Below, piece by piece: positions 1-9,927 of a stretch of 64,000 bases of DNA. The DNA lies in contig NZ_VCHY01000004.1 of NCBI RefSeq assembly GCF_005877885.1, positions 62,001 to 126,000 of the forward strand, read 5' to 3'. Every line of letters begins with the position of its first letter. The first letter of the stretch is position 1. This stretch comes from Labilibacter sediminis (lineage in GTDB: Bacteria; Bacteroidota; Bacteroidia; Bacteroidales; Marinilabiliaceae). Below the pieces are notes generated by a model. It ran no database searches and was not told the DNA's origin. It was given only the letters and a program-made list of their open reading frames with translations. Position numbers and translations under genes: made by a program.

Positions 1-966
1 GAAAAACCGGGTGAAAAGATAGGAGGTTGGGTAGGTTTTGTCACTGAAGGAAAAAGTTTAAAAGACGTAACAAATAATGACTCTGTGCCTAAGCAAGCTT
101 GGCGTAAAGGGTATTCAGGAAGTCTGAAACCTGATGAGGCTATTCAGGTAATAACTGATAAAACTGTAGAGTATATACAGAATGTTTCAACCGAGAAGCC
201 TTTCTTTTTGCTGGTAACTTATGCTGCACCGCATACGCCTGTAGTTCCGGGAAAAGAGTTTCGGGGTAAGTCGGCGTGCGGTCTTTATGGTGATTTCTGT
301 CAGGAGCTGGACCAAGGAATTGGTGCGATTGTCCAAAGTCTGAAAGAACTAAAGCTATCGGAAAATACCATGATTGTTTTTACCGCAGATAATGGAGCCA
401 GCTTAAAAGCAATTCCTCCGGGTGCGCAAAAAAAATATGATCACTCACCAAGTTATAACTTGTCCGGGTTTAAAGCACGACTAACAGAGGGAGGGCATCG
501 TGTGCCTTATATAGTTTCATGGCCGGGTCATACACCCCAAGGCCTAGAAAGCGATGAACTAATTTGTTTAAACGATTTGTATGCCACATGTGCCGCTTTA
601 GTAGATGAAAAGGTGAAAGACAATGCAGCAGAGGATAGCTATAATATTTTACCCATTCTAAAGGGAGAAAAGATGATGTCTAATGCTGAACGTATTGTAA
701 TTCATTCTGACGCAGGTGGTTATTTTGGGATAAGGTATAAGAACTGGAAACTCTCTTTCCCAAGAAATAAAAGACCTGTATTAAATGATTTGGCGACAGA
801 CATTACCGAGGAAAATAATTTGTATGAAGAACATCCTGAGATGGTACAAAAGTTAACCGCCATGTTAACGGATGCTATTATGCAAGGGCGAACAACTCAA
901 GGCCTGAAACAGAATAATGTTGAACCAAAAAGCTGGGAGCAATTGTATTGGCTGAATGAGAAGTAG
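1..966 (+). CDS. S1-family sulfatase, 5'-truncated by window edge
   Basis: C-terminal part of a secreted arylsulfatase-type enzyme that would remove sulfate esters from a polysaccharide. The frame is open from base 1 and there is no true start here; the GTG at 85 is an internal valine. The residues before it (EKPGEKIGGWVG) align with the middle of the next gene (EKPVEKSGGWVG), so roughly the first 200 residues, including the formylglycine Cys motif and N-terminal metal ligands, lie outside the window. The visible part carries the second metal half-site (TADNGAS) and conserved KARLTEGGHRVP and SWPG blocks. It is a close tandem paralogue of the gene starting at 1004, 37 bases downstream, suggesting duplication and co-transcription. 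The exact substrate cannot be read from the sequence. Confidence 0.9.
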   Translation, partial: EKPGEKIGGWVGFVTEGKSLKDVTNNDSVPKQAWRKGYSGSLKPDEAIQVITDKTVEYIQNVSTEKPFFLLVTYAAPHTPVVPGKEFRGKSACGLYGDFCQELDQGIGAIVQSLKELKLSENTMIVFTADNGASLKAIPPGAQKKYDHSPSYNLSGFKARLTEGGHRVPYIVSWPGHTPQGLESDELICLNDLYATCAALVDEKVKDNAAEDSYNILPILKGEKMMSNAERIVIHSDAGGYFGIRYKNWKLSFPRNKRPVLNDLATDITEENNLYEEHPEMVQKLTAMLTDAIMQGRTTQGLKQNNVEPKSWEQLYWLNEK

Positions 967-1003
967 ATCTAAATCTTTAGGAAACACTCAATTTTAAAAA
1001 GAA

Positions 1004-2557
1004 ATGAAAATGAATAGAATACTATTTATTGCCTGCTTATTTTATATAGGGGTAGCTAATGTTTTATCTCAAAATAACTTACCTAATATTGTGTATGTAT
1101 TAGTCGATGATATGGGTATAGGAGATATTTCTGCGTATAACCCTGATTCCAAAATACAAACCCCTCACATCGATCAACTGGCCCAACAAGGTATCATGTT
1201 TAATGATGCTCATACAGCTGCTTCTATATGTACGCCTACACGTTATGGTTTAATGACAGGTAGATACTGTTGGCGCACTCCATTAAAAGAGCGTGTAGTA
1301 ACAGGTTATGATGGATGTTTGATACCCAAAGAGCGAGAAACAGTAGCATCGTTGTTAAAACGAAATGGCTACAATACAGCTTTAATTGGTAAGTGGCATA
1401 TAGGTCTCGATTGGACACCTAAACAAGGAGATTCTTTTACCTGCGATATGAGAGATATTCCGGCTTACGAAGACCAAATTGATTTTTCAAAACCGATAAA
1501 GCATGGACCTAACCAATTGGGGTTTGATTATTTTTATGGAATAGCGGCTTCATGGGATTTTCCTCCATATATCTTCATCGAAAATGATAAACTGGTGGAA
1601 AAACCAGTAGAGAAATCTGGAGGATGGGTTGGTGATATCCCGGAAGGAAAAACGGCAGAAGATATGTCGAAAGATAAGGGCATGCCGAAACAGCTTTGGC
1701 GCGAGGGATATTCAGGAAGTCTAAAGCCAGATGATGCAATAGGTGTTATTACAGATAAATCAGTAGAGTATATTCAAAACGCAACTAAAAAAGATCCATT
1801 CTTTTTAATGGTAACATACGCTGCGCCACATACTCCTGTGGTGCCAAGTGATGATTTTAAAAGAGGATCAGAATGTGGTATTTACGGTGATTTTTGTCAG
1901 GAATTGGATCATGGTATTGGGCAAATTATAAAAAGCCTCCAGCAACAAAAATTATTGGAAAACACCATGATTGTGTTTACTGCTGATAATGGAGCTAGTC
2001 TGAAAGCAATTCCAATGGCTATACAGAAGAAATATAAACATTCCCCAAGTTATCATTTTAAGGGATATAAGGCCCGTCTGGATGAGGGTGGGCATCGTGT
2101 ACCGTTTATAGTTTCATGGCCAAATGTTTCTCCGGAAGGTACAAAAAATGATGAGCTCATCTGTTTAAATGACTGGTATGCAACATGTGCAGCTTTGGTG
2201 AACGAAAAAGTGCAGGATCATGTGGCTGAAGACAGTTATAATATTCTGCCTGTTCTTAAGGGAGAAGAGATGAAAGAAAATGATGAGCGTGTGGTTATTC
2301 ACTCTGACTTTACCGGGTATTTTGGTATTCGTTACAAAAATTGGAAACTCACTTATCCAAAAACAAAAGAGCCTGTTCTAATTGATCTTTCAAATGATTT
2401 ATCAGAGAAAAATAATCTTTCTGAGAACCATCCGGAAGTAGTGAAAGATTTAACCTTAATGTTAACCAACGCCGTCAAAAACGGAAGAACAACTCCCGGA
2501 AAAAATCAACTTAATGATGGAGTTGATCAATGGGAACAATTGTATTGGATGAAATAA
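1004..2557 (+). CDS. S1-family sulfatase (arylsulfatase type), exported
   Basis: Exported sulfatase of 517 residues, usual for the family. A signal peptide (about residues 1-22, ending VLSQ) is followed by the metal-binding DDMG (Asp35-Asp36) and the formylglycine motif CTPTR with Cys76, which must be matured by an anaerobic or aerobic sulfatase-maturating enzyme encoded elsewhere. TADNGAS and the GKWHIG block complete the active-site set. Start chosen at the ATG just after AAAAAGAA; a second ATG two codons later is equally possible. It is a near-duplicate of the truncated gene upstream and is followed by a GH29 fucosidase after 29 bases, so the three are probably one transcript. It likely desulfates a fucose-containing glycan; substrate position is inference. 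Confidence 0.95.
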   Translation: MKMNRILFIACLFYIGVANVLSQNNLPNIVYVLVDDMGIGDISAYNPDSKIQTPHIDQLAQQGIMFNDAHTAASICTPTRYGLMTGRYCWRTPLKERVVTGYDGCLIPKERETVASLLKRNGYNTALIGKWHIGLDWTPKQGDSFTCDMRDIPAYEDQIDFSKPIKHGPNQLGFDYFYGIAASWDFPPYIFIENDKLVEKPVEKSGGWVGDIPEGKTAEDMSKDKGMPKQLWREGYSGSLKPDDAIGVITDKSVEYIQNATKKDPFFLMVTYAAPHTPVVPSDDFKRGSECGIYGDFCQELDHGIGQIIKSLQQQKLLENTMIVFTADNGASLKAIPMAIQKKYKHSPSYHFKGYKARLDEGGHRVPFIVSWPNVSPEGTKNDELICLNDWYATCAALVNEKVQDHVAEDSYNILPVLKGEEMKENDERVVIHSDFTGYFGIRYKNWKLTYPKTKEPVLIDLSNDLSEKNNLSENHPEVVKDLTLMLTNAVKNGRTTPGKNQLNDGVDQWEQLYWMK

Positions 2558-2586
2558 GAATAATACTAAACAATTAATTTTTTAAG

Positions 2587-4344
2587 ATGAAGAAGTTATT
2601 TTATGTATGCTTGTTGCCACTATTGTTGCAAACGGCATGTGCTCAAAAATCAGTTAAATACGATAATATACCAGATAATTTAGTGCCTTATATATATGCT
2701 AAACCTTCAGATACGGAATGGTTTACAGATGCGAAGTTTGGTGTTTTTATGCACTGGGGATCTTATTCATTGGCTAAAGTACCGGCTAGTTGGGGAAGAC
2801 ATGGCGATAGACCTGGTGCAGGAAGACAAGCCACATCTGGCGTGCCGGCTGAAAAGTATGATGAATTGTATAAAGTATTTAATCCGGTGAATTTTGACGC
2901 TGATCAATGGATTAAGATGGTGAAAGATGCAGGAGCCAAATACTTTATTTTCACCACCAAACACCACGATGGATTTTGCATGTTTGATGCAAAAAATACA
3001 GACTATAAAATTACAAACACACCTTTGGGTCGCGACGTTGCTAAAGAGTTAGCGGAGGCTTGTCATAAATACGGGATTAAAGTATTTTGGTATTACTCAC
3101 AGCCCGATTGGCATCATCCCGATTGCCTAACAGAGAACAATGCTAACTATCGAAAATATATGTTTGAGCATTTAGAACAGTTGTTAACGGAGTACGGAAA
3201 AATAGATGGCCTCTTTTTTGACGGATTGGGTACAAAATATTCTGATTGGGATACTCCAGCTATGCTGAAGATGATACGTACCTTGCAACCGGGTATAATG
3301 GTAAACCGCAGATGGGGCGGTGGAATCCCTGGATTTCCTGTGAATGGAGATTATGACAATCCGGAACAGGAGTTTGGTACTTTTGAAGTGGAGCGTCCCT
3401 GGGAAATGAACTGTACCATTAGCGAGGCGTGGTCGTGGACAGGAGGTAAGCGCTTTAAGAGTTATTATACCAACCAGCGTATGTTTATTCAAACCATGGT
3501 GTCGGGAGGTAACATGGCTTTAAATACCGGCCCGTCTCCACTTGGAGCAATAAATCCACCTGAGGTTGAGATTTATAATAAAATGGGAGAGTGGTTAGGC
3601 CAATACGGCGAAAGTATTTATAATACCAAAGGTGGTCCATATAAACCTAGCGCCTGGGGAGGAGCTACTTGCAAAGAGAATACAGTTTACTTGCATTTGC
3701 TAGCAGATTTTTCTGATGAAAATTCTAAAGAAATTGTTCTACCTGCATTACCGGGTAAAATTAAAAAAACAACTATGCTTACCGGAGGTAAGGCAAAAAT
3801 ATCTAATGCCGGAGATAAGATGGTGGTTACCTTAAGTGGAGATATCAATAAGCTTGATAACATAGTGAAATTGGAATTAGATATTAATGCGGAAGAGCTG
3901 GAACCAATTGAAACAATGGTGGCTGAGGCAGAGATAATTAATATTAAAGGTCAGGCTTCTTCTTCTCCGGTAAAAGCAAAAAGTCCGGAAGCAGTATTCG
4001 GAACAGGAAAGCAAGTATTTGCAGAAGGAAAAAAACATAAAGTATGGTGGTCACCGGCGAATGATGACAAGCAACCATGGATTCAGGCAGATTTTGAGAA
4101 AGAAGAGGAAATTGAATATATCATGTTAGCGGAGCAAATTAGAAATTGCTCCATTAGAAAGTTTAAACTGGAGTATTTATCTGAAGGAAAATGGCTTACC
4201 TTTTATCAGGGAGACGAAGTTGGTATGGATTTTTGCTTAAAGGTTAATAAGGTTAAAACAAAATCAGTTAGAATGACTGCTTTAGAACTTAACCAGGGTA
4301 GAACACCTGCCATTGGCGTTTTTAGAATATTTAAAAACATTTAA
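2587..4344 (+). CDS. GH29 alpha-L-fucosidase with C-terminal discoidin-like domain
   Basis: Retaining alpha-L-fucosidase, predicted to release fucose from glycans in the periplasm or at the outer membrane. The N-terminus (LLQTAC at residues 13-18) looks like a lipobox. The GH29 barrel shows FGVFMHWG (51-58), TTKHHDGF (123-130) and the probable nucleophile Asp212 in LFFDG. The general acid/base residue is variable in this family and cannot be assigned by eye. Residues about 440-585 form a second domain resembling an F5/8 type C (discoidin) carbohydrate-binding fold. It follows a sulfatase by 29 bases, consistent with the order desulfation then fucose release. A long stem-loop region lies downstream before the next sulfatase. 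Confidence 0.93.
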   Translation: MKKLFYVCLLPLLLQTACAQKSVKYDNIPDNLVPYIYAKPSDTEWFTDAKFGVFMHWGSYSLAKVPASWGRHGDRPGAGRQATSGVPAEKYDELYKVFNPVNFDADQWIKMVKDAGAKYFIFTTKHHDGFCMFDAKNTDYKITNTPLGRDVAKELAEACHKYGIKVFWYYSQPDWHHPDCLTENNANYRKYMFEHLEQLLTEYGKIDGLFFDGLGTKYSDWDTPAMLKMIRTLQPGIMVNRRWGGGIPGFPVNGDYDNPEQEFGTFEVERPWEMNCTISEAWSWTGGKRFKSYYTNQRMFIQTMVSGGNMALNTGPSPLGAINPPEVEIYNKMGEWLGQYGESIYNTKGGPYKPSAWGGATCKENTVYLHLLADFSDENSKEIVLPALPGKIKKTTMLTGGKAKISNAGDKMVVTLSGDINKLDNIVKLELDINAEELEPIETMVAEAEIINIKGQASSSPVKAKSPEAVFGTGKQVFAEGKKHKVWWSPANDDKQPWIQADFEKEEEIEYIMLAEQIRNCSIRKFKLEYLSEGKWLTFYQGDEVGMDFCLKVNKVKTKSVRMTALELNQGRTPAIGVFRIFKNI

Positions 4345-4735
4345 ATAAGTTATTTAATTGACATAGAGGGGACACATTTTTTAATTCATTACTTAGTTTT
4401 TTAGTATAAATAGATAGAATATACAGTGTCGATTTAGTGATATCCCTCTTGGAGGGTGCCTAAAGTAGTGTATGAAATGTACACATTTTAGGTACCCTTG
4501 TTAAAAGAATCCAGATATTTAGGAATGAATTTAAAATCTGGGTGACTTTTAAATAAATCACACCAAACAATCCAAGGATCTCGCCCCTGTTAATCGGTTT
4601 TTAATTCTTGATTAGAATTATTGTAATTACTACACGAATTTAATTCTCCAAGTTTATAAAGAAGGATGATTAAATTTTCTTGAGAGTTCTCCGCCTGCAT
4701 CAGACAGGCATGCCACAAATAAAAAACATAAACAA
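4345..4735. other. Non-coding spacer with hairpin and REP-like repeat
   Basis: 391-base AT-rich spacer between the first sulfatase-fucosidase group and the next sulfatase. It holds an interrupted palindrome (4453-4498) and, near 4690-4708, a short GC-rich inverted repeat (GCCTG...CAGGC) of the same type as one at about 28151-28170. No protein-coding frame of interest is visible. It probably contains the promoter for the 4736 gene, but I cannot assign a convincing -33/-7 pair. Confidence 0.6.
4453..4498. repeat. Interrupted palindrome / stem-loop
   Basis: Arms AGGGTGCCTAAA (4453-4464) and TTTAGGTACCCT (4487-4498) pair with one mismatch, and the loop itself contains a nested GTGTA/TACAC pair. 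There is no T-run after it, so it is not a classical terminator. It could be an mRNA-processing hairpin or an operator. Confidence 0.6.
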
Positions 4736-6346
4736 ATGAAAATTAGACATATAATACTGATAATGTTTTTTTGTTTCTTGTGCAGTATCTTTGCCTTTTC
4801 AGTAAAGAAGAGTAAAACAAAAGACAGGCCAAATGTGCTCTTCATTATGTCCGATGATCACACTTCGCAGGCGTTTGGAGTGTATGGCAGTCGCTTAGCC
4901 TCCTTAAACCCAACCCCCATTATTGACCGTTTGGCACATGAAGGAATTGTATTTGAAAATGCGTTTTGTACCAACTCTATTTGTACGCCTTCTCGTGCAT
5001 CTATTTTAACAGGACAGTACAGTCAGACAAATGGAGTGTTAACTCTTAATGGGCACCTTCCGGAAGCAAGACAACATCTGTCTCGTGAAATGAATGCTTT
5101 GGGTTATGAGACCGCAGTAATTGGAAAATGGCACCTCAAAGATGCTCCTTCATCTTTTGATTATTATAATGTGTTATATGGTCAGGGAAAATATTTTGAT
5201 CCGGTAATGAATGTAAAAGGCAACCGTGATTCCTTAGAGATAATAGAGAATAGGCAAAAAAGGAAGGTGCCGGGAATTAAATACAAAGGACACTCTACAG
5301 ATGTAATTACGGATATCTCATTAAACTGGTTAGAAAACAGGGAGGATAATGAAGCGCCGTTCTGCTTATTCTTGCATTATAAAGCTCCGCATGAGGGTTT
5401 TGATTTTGCTCCTCGTTATGCCAATTATCTCGAAGACGTTGAAATACCAGAACCGGAAAGTTTATGGGATAATCAAAACAATGGTTCAATAGCCACCAAA
5501 GGAGTAAACAATAGTTTAATAGATACCATTGGTTCTTCCATTGGGCGAAGGAATGTAGTTCGCAATATGGCATCGCGAATGCGAATCAATAAAAAACTGG
5601 ATGATGATGCTTATAAAAAGGCTGCATATCAGGAATATTTAAAAAGATATTTACGTTGTGTAAAGGGAATTGACGACAATGTGAAAAGGGTGTTTGATTA
5701 TTTGGAGAGAACCAATCAAATGGATAATACCATCATAGTTTATACCGGTGATCAGGGTTTTTTTCTGGGCGAACATGATTATATTGACAAAAGATGGATG
5801 TATGAAGAAAGCATTCGAATGCCTTTACTCATCCGTTATCCTAAAGTTATAAAAGCAGGAACTCGCTCTGATGCGATTGTTAATAACACGGATTTTGCAC
5901 CTACCATCCTAAATTTGGCAGGAGGTACAACTCCTGAGTATATGCAGGGTGCTAGTTTTGATTATATATTAAAAACAGGTAAGGAGCCGGAGGGGTGGAA
6001 GCAAGCCACCTATTATCGTTACTGGATGCATATGGCGCATCGTCATAATGTACCAGCTCACTTTGGTATTCGAACCAAGAGGTATAAGCTTATTTTCTTA
6101 TACGGAATTAACTTTAAAGAGCAACCGGTGAATCCTAAAACGCTGGAACATATTCAAACACCTGTAGACTGGGAGTTTTACGATTTAAGTAAAGATCCAT
6201 TTGAAATGGATAACCGTTACGATGACCCGGCTTATGCCAAAGAAATAGCAGATTTAAAAAATCAACTTAAGCAGTTGAGATCTGAGTTAAGAGAAGAGGA
6301 TGAAAACTATCCTGTGATTCAGCAGATTATAAATAAAAATTGGTAA
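4736..6346 (+). CDS. S1-family sulfatase, exported
   Basis: Sulfatase of 536 residues acting on exported glycan fragments. A hydrophobic N-terminus (about residues 4-22) is the export signal. Metal ligands are in MSDDHTSQ (Asp40-Asp41) and the formylglycine motif is CTPSR with Cys83, preceded by NSI. TGDQGFFLGEHD supplies the second metal half-site. It is the first of three similar sulfatases in a row (with 6402-8096 and 8141-9805) sharing MSDDH/MADDH, GKWHL, the GSIATKG block and RWMYEES/RWGYEES, so the trio arose by tandem duplication. The layout resembles N-acetylglucosamine-6-sulfatase/iduronate-sulfatase-like members of S1; the subfamily is not certain. Confidence 0.95.
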   Translation: MKIRHIILIMFFCFLCSIFAFSVKKSKTKDRPNVLFIMSDDHTSQAFGVYGSRLASLNPTPIIDRLAHEGIVFENAFCTNSICTPSRASILTGQYSQTNGVLTLNGHLPEARQHLSREMNALGYETAVIGKWHLKDAPSSFDYYNVLYGQGKYFDPVMNVKGNRDSLEIIENRQKRKVPGIKYKGHSTDVITDISLNWLENREDNEAPFCLFLHYKAPHEGFDFAPRYANYLEDVEIPEPESLWDNQNNGSIATKGVNNSLIDTIGSSIGRRNVVRNMASRMRINKKLDDDAYKKAAYQEYLKRYLRCVKGIDDNVKRVFDYLERTNQMDNTIIVYTGDQGFFLGEHDYIDKRWMYEESIRMPLLIRYPKVIKAGTRSDAIVNNTDFAPTILNLAGGTTPEYMQGASFDYILKTGKEPEGWKQATYYRYWMHMAHRHNVPAHFGIRTKRYKLIFLYGINFKEQPVNPKTLEHIQTPVDWEFYDLSKDPFEMDNRYDDPAYAKEIADLKNQLKQLRSELREEDENYPVIQQIINKNW

Positions 6347-6401
6347 TAGGTTGAACATAACTTCAGGATTATAGCATATGAAATCACAAAAAGGAAGAAT
6401 A

Positions 6402-8096
6402 ATGAAATTAAGGTATAAAGCTATAATGATTAGTTTGCTCGCTTGTGTATGGGTTATACAGGCTCAAAAGCAGCCCAATGTACTTTTTATAATGTCGGAT
6501 GATCATACCACTCAAGCTATTGGCGCTTACAATAGCATGCTGGCAAAATTAAATCCAACACCTGTGCTGGATAAAATTGCTAAAGAAGGCATTGTTATGG
6601 AGAATGCTTTTTGCCATAATGCAATTTGTACACCAAGCAGAGCCTGCATTATGACAGGACAATATAGTTCTATTAATGGTATTGTAACCTTATCTGGTGA
6701 TTTGCCCAAAGAAAAGCAATACCTGGCTCTGGAGATGAAAAAAGCCGGGTACTCTACAGCAGTTGTGGGAAAATGGCATTTGCACGACCGCCCGGAGGCT
6801 TTTGATTACTATAAGGTTTTGCCCGGACAAGGATATTATTTTGATCCTGTGTTCTTTGAAAAAGGAATAGAAAGTTCTGTAAAAGTTGGAAGAAAAGATT
6901 TTGGAAAAGGTTCGGTTCAAATGAATGGCCACTCCTCAGACTGTATTGCAGAGTCAGCTTTAAGCTGGTTAAAGGATGGCAGAGATCAAAATAAACCATT
7001 CTTTCTTAAATTACATTTTAAGGCGCCTCATGGTAAATGGGAATATGCTCCAAGATATAAGGATTACCTGGAAGATGTGGAGATTCCGGAACCCGCAAAT
7101 TTGTGGGATACAAAAAATAACGGATCAATTGCGACCAAAGGTTACAATGGTGAATTAGAAAAATATATTGGCACTTCTGTCGGACGAAGAAATGTGGTTC
7201 GAAATTATACACAAAAGCATCCAATGTGGGAGATTTCCCAATCAGTTCCGGATAAAGAGGCTAAAGCACAAGCCTATCAGGCTTATTTAAAATCTTATTT
7301 ACGTTGTGTAAAAGGGGTAGATGATAACCTGAAAAAAGTGGTTGATTATTTAAAAGAAATTGGAGAGTACGATAACACAGTTATTATGTACACAGGTGAT
7401 CAGGGTTTCTTTTTAGGAGAACATGACTATGTCGATAAAAGATGGGGATATGAAGAAAGTATGCGCATGCCCTTTATTGTCCGTTACCCTAAAACAATTA
7501 AAGCAGGAAGCAGCTCCAATGCTATTGTGGAGAATGTGGATTATGCTCCAACTATTCTTGATTTTGCAGGATTAACTACTCCTGAATACATGCAAGGCAG
7601 GAGTTTTAAAAATATTTTAGAGAACAAGGGAAAAGAGCCGGAAGATTGGAAAGATGCAGCCTATTATCATTATCAATTACATATGGCTCACCACATGGTT
7701 CCTGCACATATGGCCATCCGAACAAAAGAGTACAAATTAATACTGTTTTACGGAACGCATTTTCGAAATAAAACAATACCGGATTCTCCTCCGGCCTGGG
7801 AGTTATATGATTTAAAGAATGATCCTACAGAAGACAATAATGTGTTTGATGACCCAAAGTACGCGCAGGTAGTAAAAGAATTAAAAGTGCGCTTAAAAGA
7901 AATGCGTCATCAGTATAAAGTGGATGGAGAAGAGTTTGCTTATAATAAGGTCATTAACGATTATTGGGATTATGACGAAGAGGCTAAAAATAAATCAATA
8001 GAGGTGTCTCATGATATGCTGAAAAGAATTGAGAATCAAGAATACCATTACTTTAAGAAGTACTACGAAAAACAAGGTAAAGTCCTTAAAAAATAA
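6402..8096 (+). CDS. S1-family sulfatase, exported
   Basis: Second of three tandem sulfatases, 564 residues from the start I prefer. The frame is open to an ATG at 6378, but the ATG at 6402 has an AGGAAG ribosome-binding site just upstream and begins directly with a good signal peptide (MKLRYKAI...WVIQAQ). Metal site MSDDHTTQ (Asp33-Asp34), formylglycine motif CTPSR with Cys76, second metal half-site TGDQGFFLGEHD. The extra C-terminal tail, rich in Lys, Glu and Tyr, is longer than in the first copy. It sits 55 bases after the previous sulfatase and 44 bases before the next, so co-transcription is likely. Each copy probably serves a different sulfate position on one glycan (inference). Confidence 0.94.
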   Translation: MKLRYKAIMISLLACVWVIQAQKQPNVLFIMSDDHTTQAIGAYNSMLAKLNPTPVLDKIAKEGIVMENAFCHNAICTPSRACIMTGQYSSINGIVTLSGDLPKEKQYLALEMKKAGYSTAVVGKWHLHDRPEAFDYYKVLPGQGYYFDPVFFEKGIESSVKVGRKDFGKGSVQMNGHSSDCIAESALSWLKDGRDQNKPFFLKLHFKAPHGKWEYAPRYKDYLEDVEIPEPANLWDTKNNGSIATKGYNGELEKYIGTSVGRRNVVRNYTQKHPMWEISQSVPDKEAKAQAYQAYLKSYLRCVKGVDDNLKKVVDYLKEIGEYDNTVIMYTGDQGFFLGEHDYVDKRWGYEESMRMPFIVRYPKTIKAGSSSNAIVENVDYAPTILDFAGLTTPEYMQGRSFKNILENKGKEPEDWKDAAYYHYQLHMAHHMVPAHMAIRTKEYKLILFYGTHFRNKTIPDSPPAWELYDLKNDPTEDNNVFDDPKYAQVVKELKVRLKEMRHQYKVDGEEFAYNKVINDYWDYDEEAKNKSIEVSHDMLKRIENQEYHYFKKYYEKQGKVLKK

Positions 8097-8140
8097 TACC
8101 CGGTATAACGCCATTGTTTGTTAAGAAATAAGATATAATT

Positions 8141-9805
8141 ATGAAGTATTTACATATAGCCTTAATGATTGGGTTAATGAGTTTTGCAGGAATTTTGCAG
8201 GCTCAAAAACAGCCCAATGTCCTGTATATAATGGCTGATGATCACGCCGCTACAGCTATTGGAGCATATAATTCAAGGTTAGCTCAGTATAATCCTACAC
8301 CGGCAATTGATCAGCTGGCCAAAGAAGGGGTTCGATTAAATCAGGTTTTTTGTACAAATTCAATTTGTGTACCTAGCCGAGGGACCATATTAACCGGGCA
8401 ATACAACAAAACCAGTGGGTGTAAAGTTAATGCATCAAGCCTGCCGGCCAAAAAACAGTATTTGGCTATTGAAATGAAGAAAGCAGGTTATCATACTGCG
8501 GTTATTGGCAAATGGCATTTAAAAGAAGAGCCGGCAGCTTTTGATTACTATAAGATATTACCTGGGCAGGGTGATTATATTAATCCGGAATTCAGAGAGT
8601 TTGGAAAGGGGGCTTTTCCTGAAAATATCGTTCAACATGAGGGACATTCATCCGATGTAATCGGAGATATCGGAGTCGAATGGTTATCGAATCATGATAA
8701 AAATAAACCATTTTTTCTAAGCCTTCATTTTAAGGCACCACATGGTCCATGGAAAAATGCAAAACGTTTTGATTCGTACCTGGCAGATGTTGAGGTGGAA
8801 TACCCGGATAACCTTTTTGATAAAGGTAACCAAGGCTCTATAGCAACAAGGGGGCATAATGATGAGTTGGTGAATTATATAGGTACCTCTATAGGGCGTA
8901 GAAATCATTTACGTAATGCAACCCGAGGTATGGATAAAACTAATGCGGATGCATTATCCGATGAAGAGCTGAAGAGAAAATCATACCAGTTATATATTAA
9001 GCAATATTTGAGGTGTGTTAGAGGGGTAGATGAGAATGTGCAGAAAGTAATTAGTTATCTAAAGGAGAATAACCTGTATGATAATACGGTGATTGTTTAT
9101 ACCGGTGATCAGGGAATGTGGCTGGGCGAACACGATTATATTGATAAACGATGGATGTATGAGGAGTCGATGAGAATGCCGTTAATTATTCGATATCCTA
9201 AAGGTATAAAAGCCGGAACGCAGTGTGAAACGTTAATAAACAATACAGATTTTGCGCCAACCATTTTGGATTTTGCAGGTGTTGAAAATCCTGAATATAT
9301 GCATGGTAGCAGCTTTAAAAGTATTGTTGAAACAGGAGAAGAACCAAAGGGTTGGCGAAAGGCAACTTATTATCGTTATTGGTTGCATATGAAAGCGCAT
9401 TATAATCCCGCTCATTTTGGAATTCGTACAAAACAGTATAAGCTCATTTTCTTTTATGGGTGTAATGAAAAGGGTAATTATTTAACCACGCCTCCTGGCT
9501 GGGAGTTTTACGACTTAAAAGAAGATCCTTTTGAAATGAATAACTTATACGGTGAAGAAAAGTATGCTGAGGTTATTGAAGATTTAAAAGAGCAATTAAA
9601 GGAGATTCGCAAAAAGTATAACGAAACAGATGAGGACAATCCGGTAATTCAGGCGGTCATTGAAAAACATTGGAATACAACAGATGAAAGTATTGCTGAG
9701 GCAATTGCCATTTCGCACAAGGCTAAAGCCGAATTGTCTGCATTGGCTCAAACGAATAAAAACAAACCAAAGAAAAAGCATAAGAAGAAAAACAAAGCTG
9801 ATTAA
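8141..9805 (+). CDS. S1-family sulfatase, exported, Lys-rich tail
   Basis: Third tandem sulfatase, 554 residues. Signal peptide ends near residue 22 (LQAQ). Metal ligands in MADDHAAT (Asp33-Asp34); the formylglycine motif is CVPSR with Cys76, which still fits C-x-P-x-R although the variable position is Val rather than the usual Thr/Ala. TGDQGMWLGEHD forms the second metal half-site. The last 20 residues are strongly basic (KPKKKHKKKNKAD at the end), which its paralogues lack; this may anchor the protein to acidic surface polymers or to its polyanionic substrate (inference). A perfect 46-bp palindrome follows about 120 bases downstream. Confidence 0.94.
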   Translation: MKYLHIALMIGLMSFAGILQAQKQPNVLYIMADDHAATAIGAYNSRLAQYNPTPAIDQLAKEGVRLNQVFCTNSICVPSRGTILTGQYNKTSGCKVNASSLPAKKQYLAIEMKKAGYHTAVIGKWHLKEEPAAFDYYKILPGQGDYINPEFREFGKGAFPENIVQHEGHSSDVIGDIGVEWLSNHDKNKPFFLSLHFKAPHGPWKNAKRFDSYLADVEVEYPDNLFDKGNQGSIATRGHNDELVNYIGTSIGRRNHLRNATRGMDKTNADALSDEELKRKSYQLYIKQYLRCVRGVDENVQKVISYLKENNLYDNTVIVYTGDQGMWLGEHDYIDKRWMYEESMRMPLIIRYPKGIKAGTQCETLINNTDFAPTILDFAGVENPEYMHGSSFKSIVETGEEPKGWRKATYYRYWLHMKAHYNPAHFGIRTKQYKLIFFYGCNEKGNYLTTPPGWEFYDLKEDPFEMNNLYGEEKYAEVIEDLKEQLKEIRKKYNETDEDNPVIQAVIEKHWNTTDESIAEAIAISHKAKAELSALAQTNKNKPKKKHKKKNKAD

Positions 9806-9889
9806 ACCCAATGTTTGTGTCTGATGAGAATAACGTATTGAGATACAAATATTCTGGTGTATTTTTAATAAGATCTGATATTCAATAGC

Positions 9890-9907
9890 CCTGCGCTTTA
9901 GCGTAGG
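9890..9907. repeat. Small hairpin beside the long palindrome
   Basis: CCTGCGCT (9890-9897) and AGCGTAGG (9900-9907) form an 8-bp stem with one G-T pair and a 2-base loop, 20 bases before the larger palindrome. Confidence 0.5.
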
Positions 9908-9927
9908 TGATTAATATAAAATATTCC

